Shown here one piece after another: positions 1 to 8,226 of a stretch of 64,000 nucleotides of DNA. Source of the DNA: Agitococcus lubricus (GTDB lineage: Bacteria > Pseudomonadota > Gammaproteobacteria > Pseudomonadales > Moraxellaceae); contig NZ_QAON01000002.1 in the NCBI RefSeq assembly GCF_003051055.1, positions 124,001-188,000 of the forward strand, read 5' to 3'. A program made the position numbers and the translations under genes. The notes under the pieces are model-generated. The model was not told the origin of the DNA, did no database searches, and saw nothing but the letters and a program-made list of their open reading frames with translations. The first letter of the stretch is position 1, and every line of letters starts with the position of its first letter.

Positions 1-53
1 ATCCAATAGTCGCCATGGGTTTGTAATTGGCGGTCACCTAAACTGTAAATCAT
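1..53 (-). CDS. gamma carbonic anhydrase family protein (start only, runs off the window)
   Basis: Reverse reading from the ATG at 53 gives about 17 residues beginning MIYSLGDRQLQTHGDYW before the window ends. This is the usual opening of YrdA/PaaY-type left-handed beta-helix gamma carbonic anhydrase proteins (MIYxLGDRxPxxHGDYW). A GAGAG purine stretch lies just upstream of the ATG. The zinc-binding histidines would lie outside the window, so activity cannot be judged. The family call rests on this short N-terminus only. Confidence 0.6.
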   Translation of the reverse strand, partial: MIYSLGDRQLQTHGDYW

Positions 54-180
54 TTTATTACTCTCATTATAACCTATTTCCCCTCCCCTAATTTAGGGGC
101 GGGTTAGGGTGGGGTTAATTATATAACCCCTCCCAACCTCCCCCTTAATAAGGGAGAGGAGCTACCAAAGGGAAAACTTG
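54..180. other. intergenic stretch with C/G-rich inverted segments
   Basis: This gap lies between the carbonic anhydrase start and the 3' end of the Nudix gene. It contains the facing segments CCCCTAATTTAGGGG (about 87-101) and a run of CCCTCC/GGGAGAGG motifs (127-159). These could fold into hairpins and act as transcription terminators. There is no ORF with a plausible ribosome-binding site. Confidence 0.4.
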
Positions 181-756
181 CTACCGCTTTAAGGGGTTCG
201 GCCAACGCCAATCAATATCGGCATCATAAACACGGCGCATAAACTCAACAATCATAAATCCTGTTAAGCCCCAAATGACATACCCTTGATAATTAAAACT
301 GGGCACTGGAATACTCAGTCCCATGTATTTAATTTTATGCTGATAATTAGGTTTTTGTTGCAGAAAAACGTCTAAAGGCACGGTAAAAATACTGTCTATT
401 TCGTCAGGGCTTGCCGTCAGGGTTGGCATGTTATCTAATAAACCAATAATGGGTTTTACCTTCACCCCGACACGAGAGGTAAAAATACCCAACTCTCCCA
501 CGACGTCTACATCTTGTGGGTTGAGGGCAATTTCTTCTTGTGCTTCGCGTAATGCGGTATAAATAAGCGAGCTATCGGTTTTATCCCGCTTACCCCCTGG
601 AAAAGCGACCTCGCTCGCGTGACTGTTTAAGTGCGCTGCGCGTTGGGTAAGAATGAGGCGCGGAATATCTTCACGCGTCATCGCCATTAACACAGCCGCA
701 TCTGCTGAGGCAGTCTGATTATCCTGAGGCAAACGGGCAAGTAATTGCTGTAACAT
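181..756 (-). CDS. Nudix hydrolase, CoA pyrophosphatase-like
   Basis: A 191-aa Nudix protein, the usual size for the NudL/YeaB CoA-pyrophosphatase branch. The region around residues 52-78 reads FPGGKRDKTD, then TALREAQEEIAL. This is the CoA-type Nudix box, with the REAxEE glutamates that bind Mg2+. The expected reaction is hydrolysis of CoA or acyl-CoA to 4'-phosphopantetheine and 3',5'-ADP, or clean-up of a related nucleotide. The ATG start fits the family length. It stands alone and is divergent from the next Nudix gene at 953. CoA pyrophosphatase is the likeliest substrate class, but substrate cannot be proven from the motif. Confidence 0.8.
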   Translation of the reverse strand: MLQQLLARLPQDNQTASADAAVLMAMTREDIPRLILTQRAAHLNSHASEVAFPGGKRDKTDSSLIYTALREAQEEIALNPQDVDVVGELGIFTSRVGVKVKPIIGLLDNMPTLTASPDEIDSIFTVPLDVFLQQKPNYQHKIKYMGLSIPVPSFNYQGYVIWGLTGFMIVEFMRRVYDADIDWRWPNPLKR

Positions 757-952
757 GGGACGTATGTACTAACTATAATTATCTGTTGATACTACGGGGT
801 AAATAGCGTTAGAGACAAGCCTTTTCTTGTGAGAGGTATCGACTATTTATAGTATACGATGCGATGATTGTCATGAACCAACGCATAAGATTCGTCTATC
901 TGTTATGCGCGTGTGCGAGTGTCCCCATTTAACGATGTCTTGGAAAACGATA

Positions 953-1495
953 ATGAAATTTTGTAGTGCTTGTGGCCATCCTGTTGTACAAAAAATTCCC
1001 CAAGGTGATAGTCGTTTGCGTTATGTCTGTGAAAGTTGCGAAACCATTCACTATCAAAACCCACATATTATTTGCGGCTGTTTACCGACATGGCAAGACA
1101 AAGTGTTGTTATGCAAACGCGGTATAGAACCGCGTTATGGTTTGTGGACATTACCTGCGGGCTTTATGGAAAACTTAGAAACTACCCAAGAAGGCGCGGC
1201 GCGTGAAACATGGGAAGAAGCGCATGCCAAAGTCAAGATTGGCGAGTTGTATTGTGTCTTTAACATTCCACAAATCAGCCAAGTCTATATGATGTATCGG
1301 GGTGAAATAATTGATGGTCAATTTGGTGTAGGTGAAGAAAGTATTGAAGCAGGCTTGTTTGATGAAGAGTCTATTCCTTGGGATGATTTAGCCTTTGCCA
1401 GCATTAAACGTACGTTACGCTACTTTTTTGCCGACCGCAAACTAGGTCACTTTCCTGTCAGAGTCGAAGATTTAGTGCATGGTAGTCGAGATTAA
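953..1495 (+). CDS. Nudix hydrolase with N-terminal zinc ribbon
   Basis: About 180 aa. The protein opens MKFCSACGHPV with a second CESC pair near residue 26, a four-cysteine zinc ribbon as in NADH pyrophosphatase (NudC) relatives. The Nudix box follows as GFMENLETTQEGAARETWEE (residues about 73-92). It probably hydrolyses NAD(H)-, ADP-ribose- or FAD-like dinucleotides. It is shorter than NudC, matching the small zinc-ribbon Nudix subgroup. An upstream in-frame ATG at 905 would add 16 residues. I prefer the ATG at 953 because family members start at MKFCxxCG. The gene is followed by a palindrome at 1533-1557. Confidence 0.8.
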   Translation: MKFCSACGHPVVQKIPQGDSRLRYVCESCETIHYQNPHIICGCLPTWQDKVLLCKRGIEPRYGLWTLPAGFMENLETTQEGAARETWEEAHAKVKIGELYCVFNIPQISQVYMMYRGEIIDGQFGVGEESIEAGLFDEESIPWDDLAFASIKRTLRYFFADRKLGHFPVRVEDLVHGSRD

Positions 1496-1532
1496 TTTCA
1501 ACTACATTTAATTATGATGATTAATCACCCCT

Positions 1533-1557
1533 CGTGGGTTCTATCGCTGAACCCACG
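1533..1557. repeat. short palindrome between convergent genes
   Basis: Arms CGTGGGTT and AACCCACG are separated by 9 nt. The palindrome sits between the convergent ends of the Nudix gene (1495) and the orphan gene (1568), so it may terminate transcription. It belongs to the GTGGGTTTCG...AACCCAC family, also seen near 4536, 8167, 12203 and 12240. Confidence 0.55.
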
Positions 1558-1567
1558 TTGGTTTTGT

Positions 1568-2584
1568 TCATATCCCTAATTTTTGACGAATACGACCAAA
1601 TAATCCCCCTAAACCTGATGCCGTTTTGGCGACTACAGGCTCTTGAGCATTCACACTATGCCCAAAGCGGGTATCGGAGATGGTAGTATTGGATAAGGGC
1701 ATCATAGGATGAGACACTAACAGGTCTTGACTGTGTACTGCATTAATAAAACCAATAATCGCATTAAGCTCTAAGGCTAAATCCTGTGCCGCTTTATTGA
1801 TGCTTGCTTTTTGTTTAGAAAAATAAGCTGCCATACGAATCATATGTTTAGCATGACGCGAGTTGGCCATATTCGGCCACTGTTTAATCGTAAACTCGTC
1901 AGTTGCAGATAAGTCACTTGCTAGGGTTGCCGATGATTGTGATAAGGTCAGCTCATAAAAAATATCTGTGAACGTCAAGGACTCAAGCGCCGTAAACGGG
2001 ACTTTATCCGTCGTACGATAAACCATTTGCTTTTCTGTCAGTTGCGAAACCGAAAACACACCATTCACAAATATTTTTTTACGACGATTATCTAAATATA
2101 AAAACTGATGACCTAAATTGACCTCTACAATTTCTCCCTGATGTTGTTTAGCCGCACGCAACAACTGGTCTAAGGCACCTGAATAGCTAAGACGCGTTTG
2201 TACAGTCTGTGTAGTCACTTTTTCAGGAATGGTCGTCGTGAGCGCGACAGGCGTTGGTATGACCAATATACGCTCAATATCGCTCAATAACACCAATATA
2301 TCTTTGGCGCGGAGCGGTTTAGACAAGGAAAAACGCATCTGCGGCACGTAACGTGCTGTTTCGCTAAACGACACGATGGTATGGCAATGATTATTTTTTT
2401 GCAGCATTGTAATATCGGGGTATTCGTTATCTACATCAACAATCACAACATCTGCATTAAAATTATCTTCTGCGTAAGACCAATTTTTACACGCACGCTG
2501 TCCTAAAATCCCCATTAAAGACTTCATCACTAACTGGTCATGGGGATTTGGAGAGACGAGACGAAGGGTATATTTATCTGGCAT
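1568..2584 (-). CDS. orphan protein, degenerate receiver-like N-terminus
   Basis: 338 aa, family not recognised. Residues 1-105 alternate hydrophobic strands and helices like a response-regulator receiver fold (ADVVIVDVDNEY, HTIVSFSE, SLSKPLRAKDIL). The VDVD strand end and the SKP lysine-proline are reminiscent of REC domains. A middle region (about 130-235) and a C-terminal helical part ending GLFGRIRQKLGI have no assignment. The ATG is preceded by AGGAG at suitable spacing. A perfect CRP/Vfr-type palindrome lies about 150 bp upstream (2731-2746). It could be a cyclic-nucleotide-controlled regulatory or surface-behaviour protein, but that is speculation. Confidence 0.6.
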   Translation of the reverse strand: MPDKYTLRLVSPNPHDQLVMKSLMGILGQRACKNWSYAEDNFNADVVIVDVDNEYPDITMLQKNNHCHTIVSFSETARYVPQMRFSLSKPLRAKDILVLLSDIERILVIPTPVALTTTIPEKVTTQTVQTRLSYSGALDQLLRAAKQHQGEIVEVNLGHQFLYLDNRRKKIFVNGVFSVSQLTEKQMVYRTTDKVPFTALESLTFTDIFYELTLSQSSATLASDLSATDEFTIKQWPNMANSRHAKHMIRMAAYFSKQKASINKAAQDLALELNAIIGFINAVHSQDLLVSHPMMPLSNTTISDTRFGHSVNAQEPVVAKTASGLGGLFGRIRQKLGI

Positions 2585-2948
2585 TTTTTATCTCTCCTAG
2601 CAATATTAGATTGCCATAAAGAAATTAGACTCATTATTTCTAGAGAGCCTATGCTCAAAGCGATGACTGGGCAAGAGCAGCCATCAGACAGACGGTCGTT
2701 TTTAACGATAGAAAAAGTAAATGTTTATTTTGTGATATTTGTCACAAAATAAATCATACAAAAAATATACGCATTGGAAATAACTCGGTGTCTATAGGCG
2801 CTGCTGATGTTTTTGTGTAGCGCTCGGCATCCTATTTTTGCAGAGTAAAAAACATCAGCGTGACGCTCAAAACAGCGCATATCGATAGTTTGGCTCTAAG
2901 ATAAAATTAGTCAATACCTACACCAATCCACCACGAGGATATACTTTG
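2585..2948. other. 364-bp intergenic region with two palindromes
   Basis: There is no convincing gene here. A short open frame (2540-2752 +) overlaps the upstream gene and has no recognisable product. The region contains the CRP-like palindrome (2731-2746) and a long-loop inverted repeat (12-bp arms GCTGATGTTTTT and AAAAACATCAGC, about 2804-2864). The latter could end transcription of the minus-strand gene at 2949. Confidence 0.5.
2725..2752. promoter_or_regulatory. perfect CRP/Vfr-type operator
   Basis: TGTGA-TATTTG-TCACA at 2731-2746 is an exact match to the TGTGA-N6-TCACA consensus of CRP-family regulators. It is extended by A/T-rich symmetric flanks to a 12+12-bp palindrome. It lies upstream of the minus-strand gene starting at 2584, about 150 bp from its start codon. 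The same palindrome could fold as a hairpin, but it has no T-run characteristic of a terminator. Confidence 0.6.
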
Positions 2949-3365
2949 TTAGACCTTAGTTGCCGACGTACGGCTATGGTTTAACTCCATTTGTTTAATA
3001 TCTAGACCATTAGCAACCAAGACTATATCCTTCATCAATGCGCCGACTTCATCGGTATAACATAAAGGTAGCTCGGGTATTTTATCTAAAATAAGAAAGT
3101 CGTTTAGCGCTAAACGTGCCAAAATCACAGGCTGTAATAAATGCCAAAGCAGCCAAAACGCCAAACAAGTCCCTGCCAAGGTTGCCAACAACACAACACC
3201 AAGTAAGTGCCAAGGATTACTTTGGGCGGTCATTAATAAGAAGATGAGTCCTGCCACTAGGGGTACGTGTACAGACAGAAAGCCTACTAAGAAAACTTTA
3301 TGGATGTATTTAGAGGAAGGAAAAATCTTGCTCAGTGTTGAATAAACTTGTAAGGAATGATTCAT
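2949..3365 (-). CDS. small membrane protein with HAMP-like tail
   Basis: 138 aa with two hydrophobic segments (about 25-45 and 55-77) and then LQPVILARLALNDFLILDKIPELPLCYTDEVGALMKD. The pattern (LxPV after the second membrane helix, then DEVGxL) resembles a HAMP linker as found in membrane sensors. No output domain follows, because the protein stops about 35 residues after that motif. It could be a truncated sensor or a stand-alone HAMP-like protein. It has no co-directional close partner. Function unknown. Confidence 0.55.
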   Translation of the reverse strand: MNHSLQVYSTLSKIFPSSKYIHKVFLVGFLSVHVPLVAGLIFLLMTAQSNPWHLLGVVLLATLAGTCLAFWLLWHLLQPVILARLALNDFLILDKIPELPLCYTDEVGALMKDIVLVANGLDIKQMELNHSRTSATKV

Positions 3366-3798
3366 GTGTTTGTTCTCTGGTCTGTGGTTGCTGACTGAGT
3401 GTGTTATAACGGCATTGTGATATTTTAATCATGCTAACGGGTTTTTTAAGACATTTTTTGTCTGTCCGTATCAATTTATACCAACCCCTCCCCCATATTG
3501 ACAAGAAGTAAGCAGCAAAAATACATTTTAACCAAAACCGTCGCTGTATATCGTTCTGTCAGTCAATACATTTTTTGAGTTCCAATCCTATTGTTTATGC
3601 GAGCCGCCACTGATAAAGGCTGTAATACCCGTCACTCTTGAACAGATTATTTTGATAGAAATTTGTTAACCAATGAATTTGTAAAATTCTCTTGCACACG
3701 ACTGTCACGCTATATTGCCGTTTTAATCCACCGACCGATTGTTGTTACTGGTATATCTCATGAAGCGTATGGGATTGGGATTCACATAAGGGGCATTG

Positions 3799-4422
3799 AT
3801 GATGAGCTTATATTTAAGGCAGCTAACTTTAGTACTGTTTTTAACCTTATTAGGAAAACAAGCCTTGGCGATTGAAGAAGCTAAATACACGGTTTTGAAA
3901 AAAGAAGGTGCGTTGGAGTTACGCCAGTATGCGCCTCATATTGTGGCTGAAACAGTGGTAGAAAGTGACTTTGAAGAGGCAGGCAATAAGGCCTTTAGAC
4001 GCTTATTTAACTATATTTCTGGCCACAATGAAGCACGTCAAGACATTGCCATGACCACACCTGTTTCGCAAGCAGCAAAAGGTGAAAAAATTGCGATGAC
4101 GGTGCCTGTGGGTCAACAACCATCAGGCAACAATTGGGTCGTTAGTTTTACGATGCCTGCTTCCTATACCTTAGACACCTTACCCAAACCGAAAGATAGT
4201 CAAGTTATATTAAGACAAGTGCCTGAGCATTATGTCGCAGCGATTCGCTACTCGGGCTTTTGGAGTCAAAAAAGCTATAATCATCATAAACAACAACTTG
4301 AGGCGTGGATTAAACAACAATCCGTTAAGACAACAGGTGAAGCCATTTGGGCTAGATATAATGCGCCCTTTACACCGTGGTTTTTTAGACGTAATGAAAT
4401 TTTAATGCCTGTAGAACAGTAG
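3799..4422 (+). CDS. SOUL-family heme-binding protein, secreted
   Basis: About 207 aa. The hydrophobic N-terminus (YLRQLTLVLFLTLLGKQALA) is a Sec signal peptide with likely cleavage after ALA, so the mature protein is periplasmic. The rest matches the SOUL/HEBP domain: YTVLKKEGALELRQYAPHIVAET, FRRLFNYISG, IAMTTPV, IAMTVPV, and a C-terminal Y-x-P-F-TPWFxRRNEI. The family binds heme or tetrapyrroles; its physiological role in bacteria is not well defined. The start is one of three tandem codons TTG-ATG-ATG (3796-3804). The AAGGGG at 3788-3793 favours one of the ATGs. Confidence 0.85.
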   Translation: MMSLYLRQLTLVLFLTLLGKQALAIEEAKYTVLKKEGALELRQYAPHIVAETVVESDFEEAGNKAFRRLFNYISGHNEARQDIAMTTPVSQAAKGEKIAMTVPVGQQPSGNNWVVSFTMPASYTLDTLPKPKDSQVILRQVPEHYVAAIRYSGFWSQKSYNHHKQQLEAWIKQQSVKTTGEAIWARYNAPFTPWFFRRNEILMPVEQ

Positions 4423-4438
4423 TCTGTTTAAAAGATAA

Positions 4439-4469
4439 AGCCCATATGTCGCTGCGTTGTGTATGGGCT
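4439..4469 (+). terminator. hairpin after the SOUL gene
   Basis: Arms AGCCCATA and TATGGGCT with a 15-nt loop lie 17 bp after the SOUL stop codon. No T-run follows, so factor-independent termination is only possible. Confidence 0.35.
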
Positions 4470-4560
4470 ACTTGCTAGCAAGCGTAGGATAGGTTGAGGC
4501 ATGAAACCCGTCGCGCATTGATTTGGTTAATACATGGTGGGTTTCGTATCTCAATCCACA

Positions 4561-6765
4561 TTAGCCACGATTTGCCGCTATCCTCGCTCTCGCACTATGC
4601 AATTTTTTATAATTATCAATTAGGCGTTGATGTCGGTCTAAGCCTTCTAATTTCATACTAGTCGGTGTTAAACCATAAAAACGTACAGTGCCATTCACCG
4701 AGCCAAGTACGGCATCCATTTTTTCATCGCCAAACATTCGTCTAAAATTAAACAGATAATCGTCTAATGTTAAATCGTCATCTAACATCACCTCTAACAC
4801 CACATTCATACATTGATAAAACAAACCACGGTCAATGGTGTTGGTGTTGTATTGCAAAAAGCGTTCAACTAACTCTTTGGCTTCAGAAAACTGCTGTAAA
4901 GCTAAATGAATCAATAGCTTTAATTCTAAAAGGGTTAATTGTCCCCACGGGGTGTTGTCGTCAAACTCGATGCCAATTAAGGTGACAATATCGGTGTAAT
5001 CATCCAAATCACTTTCTTCTAAACGCTCAAGTAATTTAGCTAGCTTGTTATCATCTAAACGATGTAAATTTAAAATATCTTCACGGAACAACAAGGCTTT
5101 ATTGGTGTTATCCCAAATCAAATCTTCAACAGGATAAATTTCGGAATAATTGGGCACTAAAATACGGCAAGCAGGTGCGCCCAATTCGGTATAAACGGCC
5201 ATATACACTTCTTTACCCAAGTCTTTGAGAATGCCAAACAAGGTAGCCGCTTCCTCAACATTAGCGTTCTGACCTTGACTGCTAAAATCCCACTCGACAA
5301 ACTCAAAATTAGCCTTGGCACTAAAAAACCGCCACGACACCAAACCACTCGAATCAATAAAATGCTCGACAAAATTATTGGGTTCAGTAACCGCATTGCT
5401 TTGAAAGGTAGGTCGAGGCAAGTCATTTAAACCTTCAAAACTACGCCCTTGCAATAACTCGGTTAAACTACGTTCTAAGGCGACTTCAAAACTGGGATGT
5501 GAGCCAAATGAGGCAAACACGCCGCCTGTGCGTGGGTTCATCAAGGTCACACACATCACCGGATATTTACCACCCATTGACGCATCTTTGACTAACACGG
5601 GAAAGCCCTGCTCTTCTAAGCCTTTGATACCTGCCACAATCTGCGGATATTTAGCCAATACGGCTTGTGGCACATCGGGTAAGGCCATCTCCCCTTCTAA
5701 AATTTCGCGTTTTACTGCCCGTTCAAAAATTTCCGATAAACACTGCACTTGTGCTTCCGCAATGGTATTGCCTGCACTCATGCCATTACTTAAAAATAAG
5801 TTTTCAATCAAATTAGACGGAAAATACACCACTTCGCCATCCGATTGACGCACAAAAGGCAAACAACAAATGCCACGTTTGACATTACCCGAATTAGTGT
5901 CATACAAATGTGAGGCGCGTAATTCGCCATCAGGGTTATAAATTTCGCGGCAATACTCGTCTAAAATTTCTCTGGGTAAACGATTTCTAAGGGCTGGCTT
6001 AAACCATTTTTCATCGGGATGATGGACAAAATCAGCATTGGCGATTTCTTCACCCCAAAACTGGCCGTGATAGAAAAAGTTGCAGTTGAGTCGTTCAATA
6101 AATTCGCCCAAGGCCGAGGCCAAGGCACTTTCTTTGCTTGCGCCTTTACCGTTGGTAAAACACATGGGCGAATGGGCATCCCGAATATGCAACGACCAAA
6201 CATTAGGCACAATATTACGCCACGAGGCGATTTCTATTTTCATGCCCAAATTAGCCATAATGCTCGACATATTGGCAATGGTTTGTTCTAGTGGTAAGTC
6301 TTTGCCCAAAATATAGGTATTATTTTTGGATGTTAGATTGGGCATTAACAAGGCTTGCGCATCGGCATCAATACTTTCAACGTCTTCAATAACAAAATCA
6401 GGTAGGGTTTGTACCACTTTTTTAACGGTACAACGGTCGATTGAACGCAAAATGCCTTGTCGGTCTTTGTCTGAAATATCGGCAGGAAGTTCGACTTGAA
6501 TCTTAAAAATTTGTTTATAGCGATTTTCGGGGTCAACAATGTTGTTTTGCGACAGACGAATGTTATCGGTGGAAATGTTGCGCGTTTGGCAGTACAACTT
6601 AACAAAATATGCAGCACACAACGCTGACGAAGCTAAAAAGTAATCAAATGGGCCGGGGGCAGAACCATCACCTTTGTATCGAATCGGTTGGTCGGCGATT
6701 ACCGTGAAGTCATCAAACTTTGCTTCGAGTCGAAGTTTGTCAAGAAAATTGACTTTAATTTCCAT
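4561..6765 (-). CDS. ycaO: OsmC-domain / YcaO-domain fusion protein
   Basis: About 734 aa. Residues 1-150 are OsmC/Ohr-like (FDDFTVIADQP, then GPFDYFLASSALCAAYFVKLYC). The remainder is a YcaO cyclodehydratase-like domain: GKGASKESALASALGEFIERL is the classical ATP-binding segment, followed by SNGMSAGNTIAEAQVQCLSEIFER. A helical C-terminal extension covers about the last 180 residues. E. coli YcaO takes part in beta-methylthiolation of ribosomal protein S12 with RimO, and the fusion branch is often annotated with that role. The TTG at 6780 is unlikely: AGGA lies inside that extension, 6 nt ahead of the ATG at 6765, so I use 6765. No partner gene is adjacent. Confidence 0.85.
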   Translation of the reverse strand: MEIKVNFLDKLRLEAKFDDFTVIADQPIRYKGDGSAPGPFDYFLASSALCAAYFVKLYCQTRNISTDNIRLSQNNIVDPENRYKQIFKIQVELPADISDKDRQGILRSIDRCTVKKVVQTLPDFVIEDVESIDADAQALLMPNLTSKNNTYILGKDLPLEQTIANMSSIMANLGMKIEIASWRNIVPNVWSLHIRDAHSPMCFTNGKGASKESALASALGEFIERLNCNFFYHGQFWGEEIANADFVHHPDEKWFKPALRNRLPREILDEYCREIYNPDGELRASHLYDTNSGNVKRGICCLPFVRQSDGEVVYFPSNLIENLFLSNGMSAGNTIAEAQVQCLSEIFERAVKREILEGEMALPDVPQAVLAKYPQIVAGIKGLEEQGFPVLVKDASMGGKYPVMCVTLMNPRTGGVFASFGSHPSFEVALERSLTELLQGRSFEGLNDLPRPTFQSNAVTEPNNFVEHFIDSSGLVSWRFFSAKANFEFVEWDFSSQGQNANVEEAATLFGILKDLGKEVYMAVYTELGAPACRILVPNYSEIYPVEDLIWDNTNKALLFREDILNLHRLDDNKLAKLLERLEESDLDDYTDIVTLIGIEFDDNTPWGQLTLLELKLLIHLALQQFSEAKELVERFLQYNTNTIDRGLFYQCMNVVLEVMLDDDLTLDDYLFNFRRMFGDEKMDAVLGSVNGTVRFYGLTPTSMKLEGLDRHQRLIDNYKKLHSARARIAANRG

Positions 6766-6793
6766 GAGAGGTCCTAACAATTATGTAAATAGC

Positions 6794-6826
6794 AGTAGCC
6801 TGTATGCAGCATAGCGAAATACAGGT
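6794..6826. repeat. REP-like intergenic palindrome (family A)
   Basis: AGTAGCCTGTATGCAGC followed by ATAGCGAAATACAGG forms an imperfect hairpin (CCTGTAT / ATACAGG). Relatives lie at 7953-7987 (opposite orientation) and as an inverted pair at 35477-35546. Confidence 0.6.
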
Positions 6827-6839
6827 TTTTTGATGAATA

Positions 6840-7106
6840 GGGTCTGTTGACGTTTTGATTGTGGTTGCGAAAGACGCTATTTTTTAGAGGATACGCGGCG
6901 TGAATCGCGTGGTTTGGTTATTCCAAATAAGCGATGAACAACAAAGTAGCCTCAAAAAATAGCTCTTTCCCTTCGGGTTGCGTTAAAAATTGGCTCATAC
7001 TGCGTTACAAAACTTGCCAATAGAATAACTATTAGCTTCGTTTTGTGCCTTGTCTGAGTCAATTTTTATCAGCAACGCAGCTCACACGCAAAACGTCAAC
7101 AGACCC
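6840..7106. mobile_element. 267-bp MITE-like element with 18-bp terminal inverted repeats
   Basis: The ends are GGGTCTGTTGACGTTTTG at 6840-6857 and its exact reverse complement at 7089-7106. The element is flanked on both sides by TA (6838-6839 and 7107-7108), as a TA target-site duplication would give. Inside there is no gene, only further inverted segments (CTATTTTTTAGAGG against CCTCAAAAAATAG), so most of it can fold on itself. It is probably a non-autonomous element moved by a transposase in trans; the IS family is not certain. A one-mismatch copy of one terminus lies at 51171-51188. It sits 15 bp beyond the stop codon of the PIN gene. Confidence 0.8.
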
Positions 7107-7121
7107 TATATTTAATATGGA

Positions 7122-7538
7122 TTATTTTGGCACAATCACTGGCGGCAATAAGGCCTTTTTTTTGACTTTACGCGCAAAACGGCGGTCATCAAAACTGAGC
7201 ATTTGGGTACACGCTTGATAACTCACATGATGCAAAGCATCGGCAAAATCTAAGCCTGTCAGATAATAGGTAACAGCTTTTTGCACAAGGTCTCTATCTT
7301 CTATTTGCACATGGCTGAGGCTTAATAGATGATTAAATACGGTGCTAATTGCTTGTGCCGAAAATTGATAATAACCACGCATTACCCATTCAAATTCTAA
7401 AATAACCGTTTTACACACCATTAATGGCGTACCTGCCTCGATAATTTTTTGGGCTAATAGGCGTTGTTTAAGGCTTTCACTATCGCCTGCATCTTCAATA
7501 TAATATCGTGCCAATATGTTAGTATCTAAACCGTTCAT
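7122..7538 (-). CDS. PIN-domain ribonuclease toxin (VapC-like)
   Basis: 138 aa. The PIN fold is shown by MNGLDTNILARYYIED (first catalytic Asp at residue 5), an acidic residue in VILEFEWVMRG near 48, GLDFADALH (Asp near 97), and MLSFDDRRFARK near the C-terminus. The family cleaves RNA, often tRNA or rRNA, using Mg2+. The ATG overlaps the stop of the upstream antitoxin gene by 4 bp, indicating translational coupling. The pair is bounded downstream by the MITE at 6840-7106. Confidence 0.85.
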   Translation of the reverse strand: MNGLDTNILARYYIEDAGDSESLKQRLLAQKIIEAGTPLMVCKTVILEFEWVMRGYYQFSAQAISTVFNHLLSLSHVQIEDRDLVQKAVTYYLTGLDFADALHHVSYQACTQMLSFDDRRFARKVKKKALLPPVIVPK

Positions 7539-7774
7539 GGTTTTTGCGCCAAGATAGACACATCAAAATCATTGGGTATGGGTGATTTTTGACTTTTTAA
7601 TAAGCCAAAACCACTTTGCACAATAGGCGTTGGATTGTTAATCACACGCAATTCAACATGGTTATCAACCATTACAAACTCAATTTGACTACCTTGGCAA
7701 ATGCCCAATTGTTGTCTAACGGCTTTAGGAATGGTGACTTGGCCTTTACTGGTAACGGTGGTAGATGTTTGCAT
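7535..7774 (-). CDS. AbrB/SpoVT-type antitoxin
   Basis: 79 aa. The N-terminus TTVTSKGQVTIPKAVRQQLGI is the swapped-hairpin AbrB/MazE DNA-binding motif, and the C-terminal half would bind and block the PIN toxin. It is the first gene of a two-gene operon and overlaps the toxin by 4 bp. Antitoxins of this class usually autorepress their promoter, which should lie in 7775-7900. Confidence 0.85.
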   Translation of the reverse strand: MQTSTTVTSKGQVTIPKAVRQQLGICQGSQIEFVMVDNHVELRVINNPTPIVQSGFGLLKSQKSPIPNDFDVSILAQKP

Positions 7775-8226
7775 ATTAATGCCTACTAAAAGTATTACTA
7801 AGTAAGGATTCTAAAACAAAGCTGGGTAATGCGCCAGTTTTTAAGTAGTTGCTTAGGTGTAAATTGTAAAACTGGTGAGATGCGTACTTGTAATGAAGTG
7901 AGAATAGTAGTGTCAGTATTCAGTCATAAGAAATTGTTTTGAAAAGCATTTAATCCCGTATTTCGCGATGCTCCATACGGGCTACACTTGCTGGTGAGAT
8001 GTGTGCTATGTGCTTACGATGAGGTTGTGTGTGTTCAATAGGCCGTTTTTATTAATGACATATTGAACATACTGAGATTTACGCTGATATGGTGGAAATT
8101 ATATCACTTTGGGCGTAAGGCTAAACGGACAGAAATCAGCCGCCCCACAATCCGCGTTTAATTATCGTGGGTTTCGTTTCTCAACCCACACTACATCTAA
8201 TACAAGTCGATTGAGTTGTTATAACG
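7775..8226. other. 452-bp intergenic region with two REP-like palindromes
   Basis: No gene seen. A family A palindrome lies at 7953-7987 (CCCGTATTTCGCGATGCTCC then ATACGGG). A GTGGGTTTCG...CAACCCAC palindrome lies at 8167-8192. The part next to 7775 should carry the toxin-antitoxin promoter. Confidence 0.5.

Noticed and set aside
2540-2752. 70-aa plus-strand frame
   Set aside because: Overlaps the start of the 338-aa gene and runs through the CRP-like palindrome; no ribosome-binding site.
3310-3504. 64-aa open frame overlapping the small membrane protein
   Set aside because: Different frame over a well-supported gene start, no family features.
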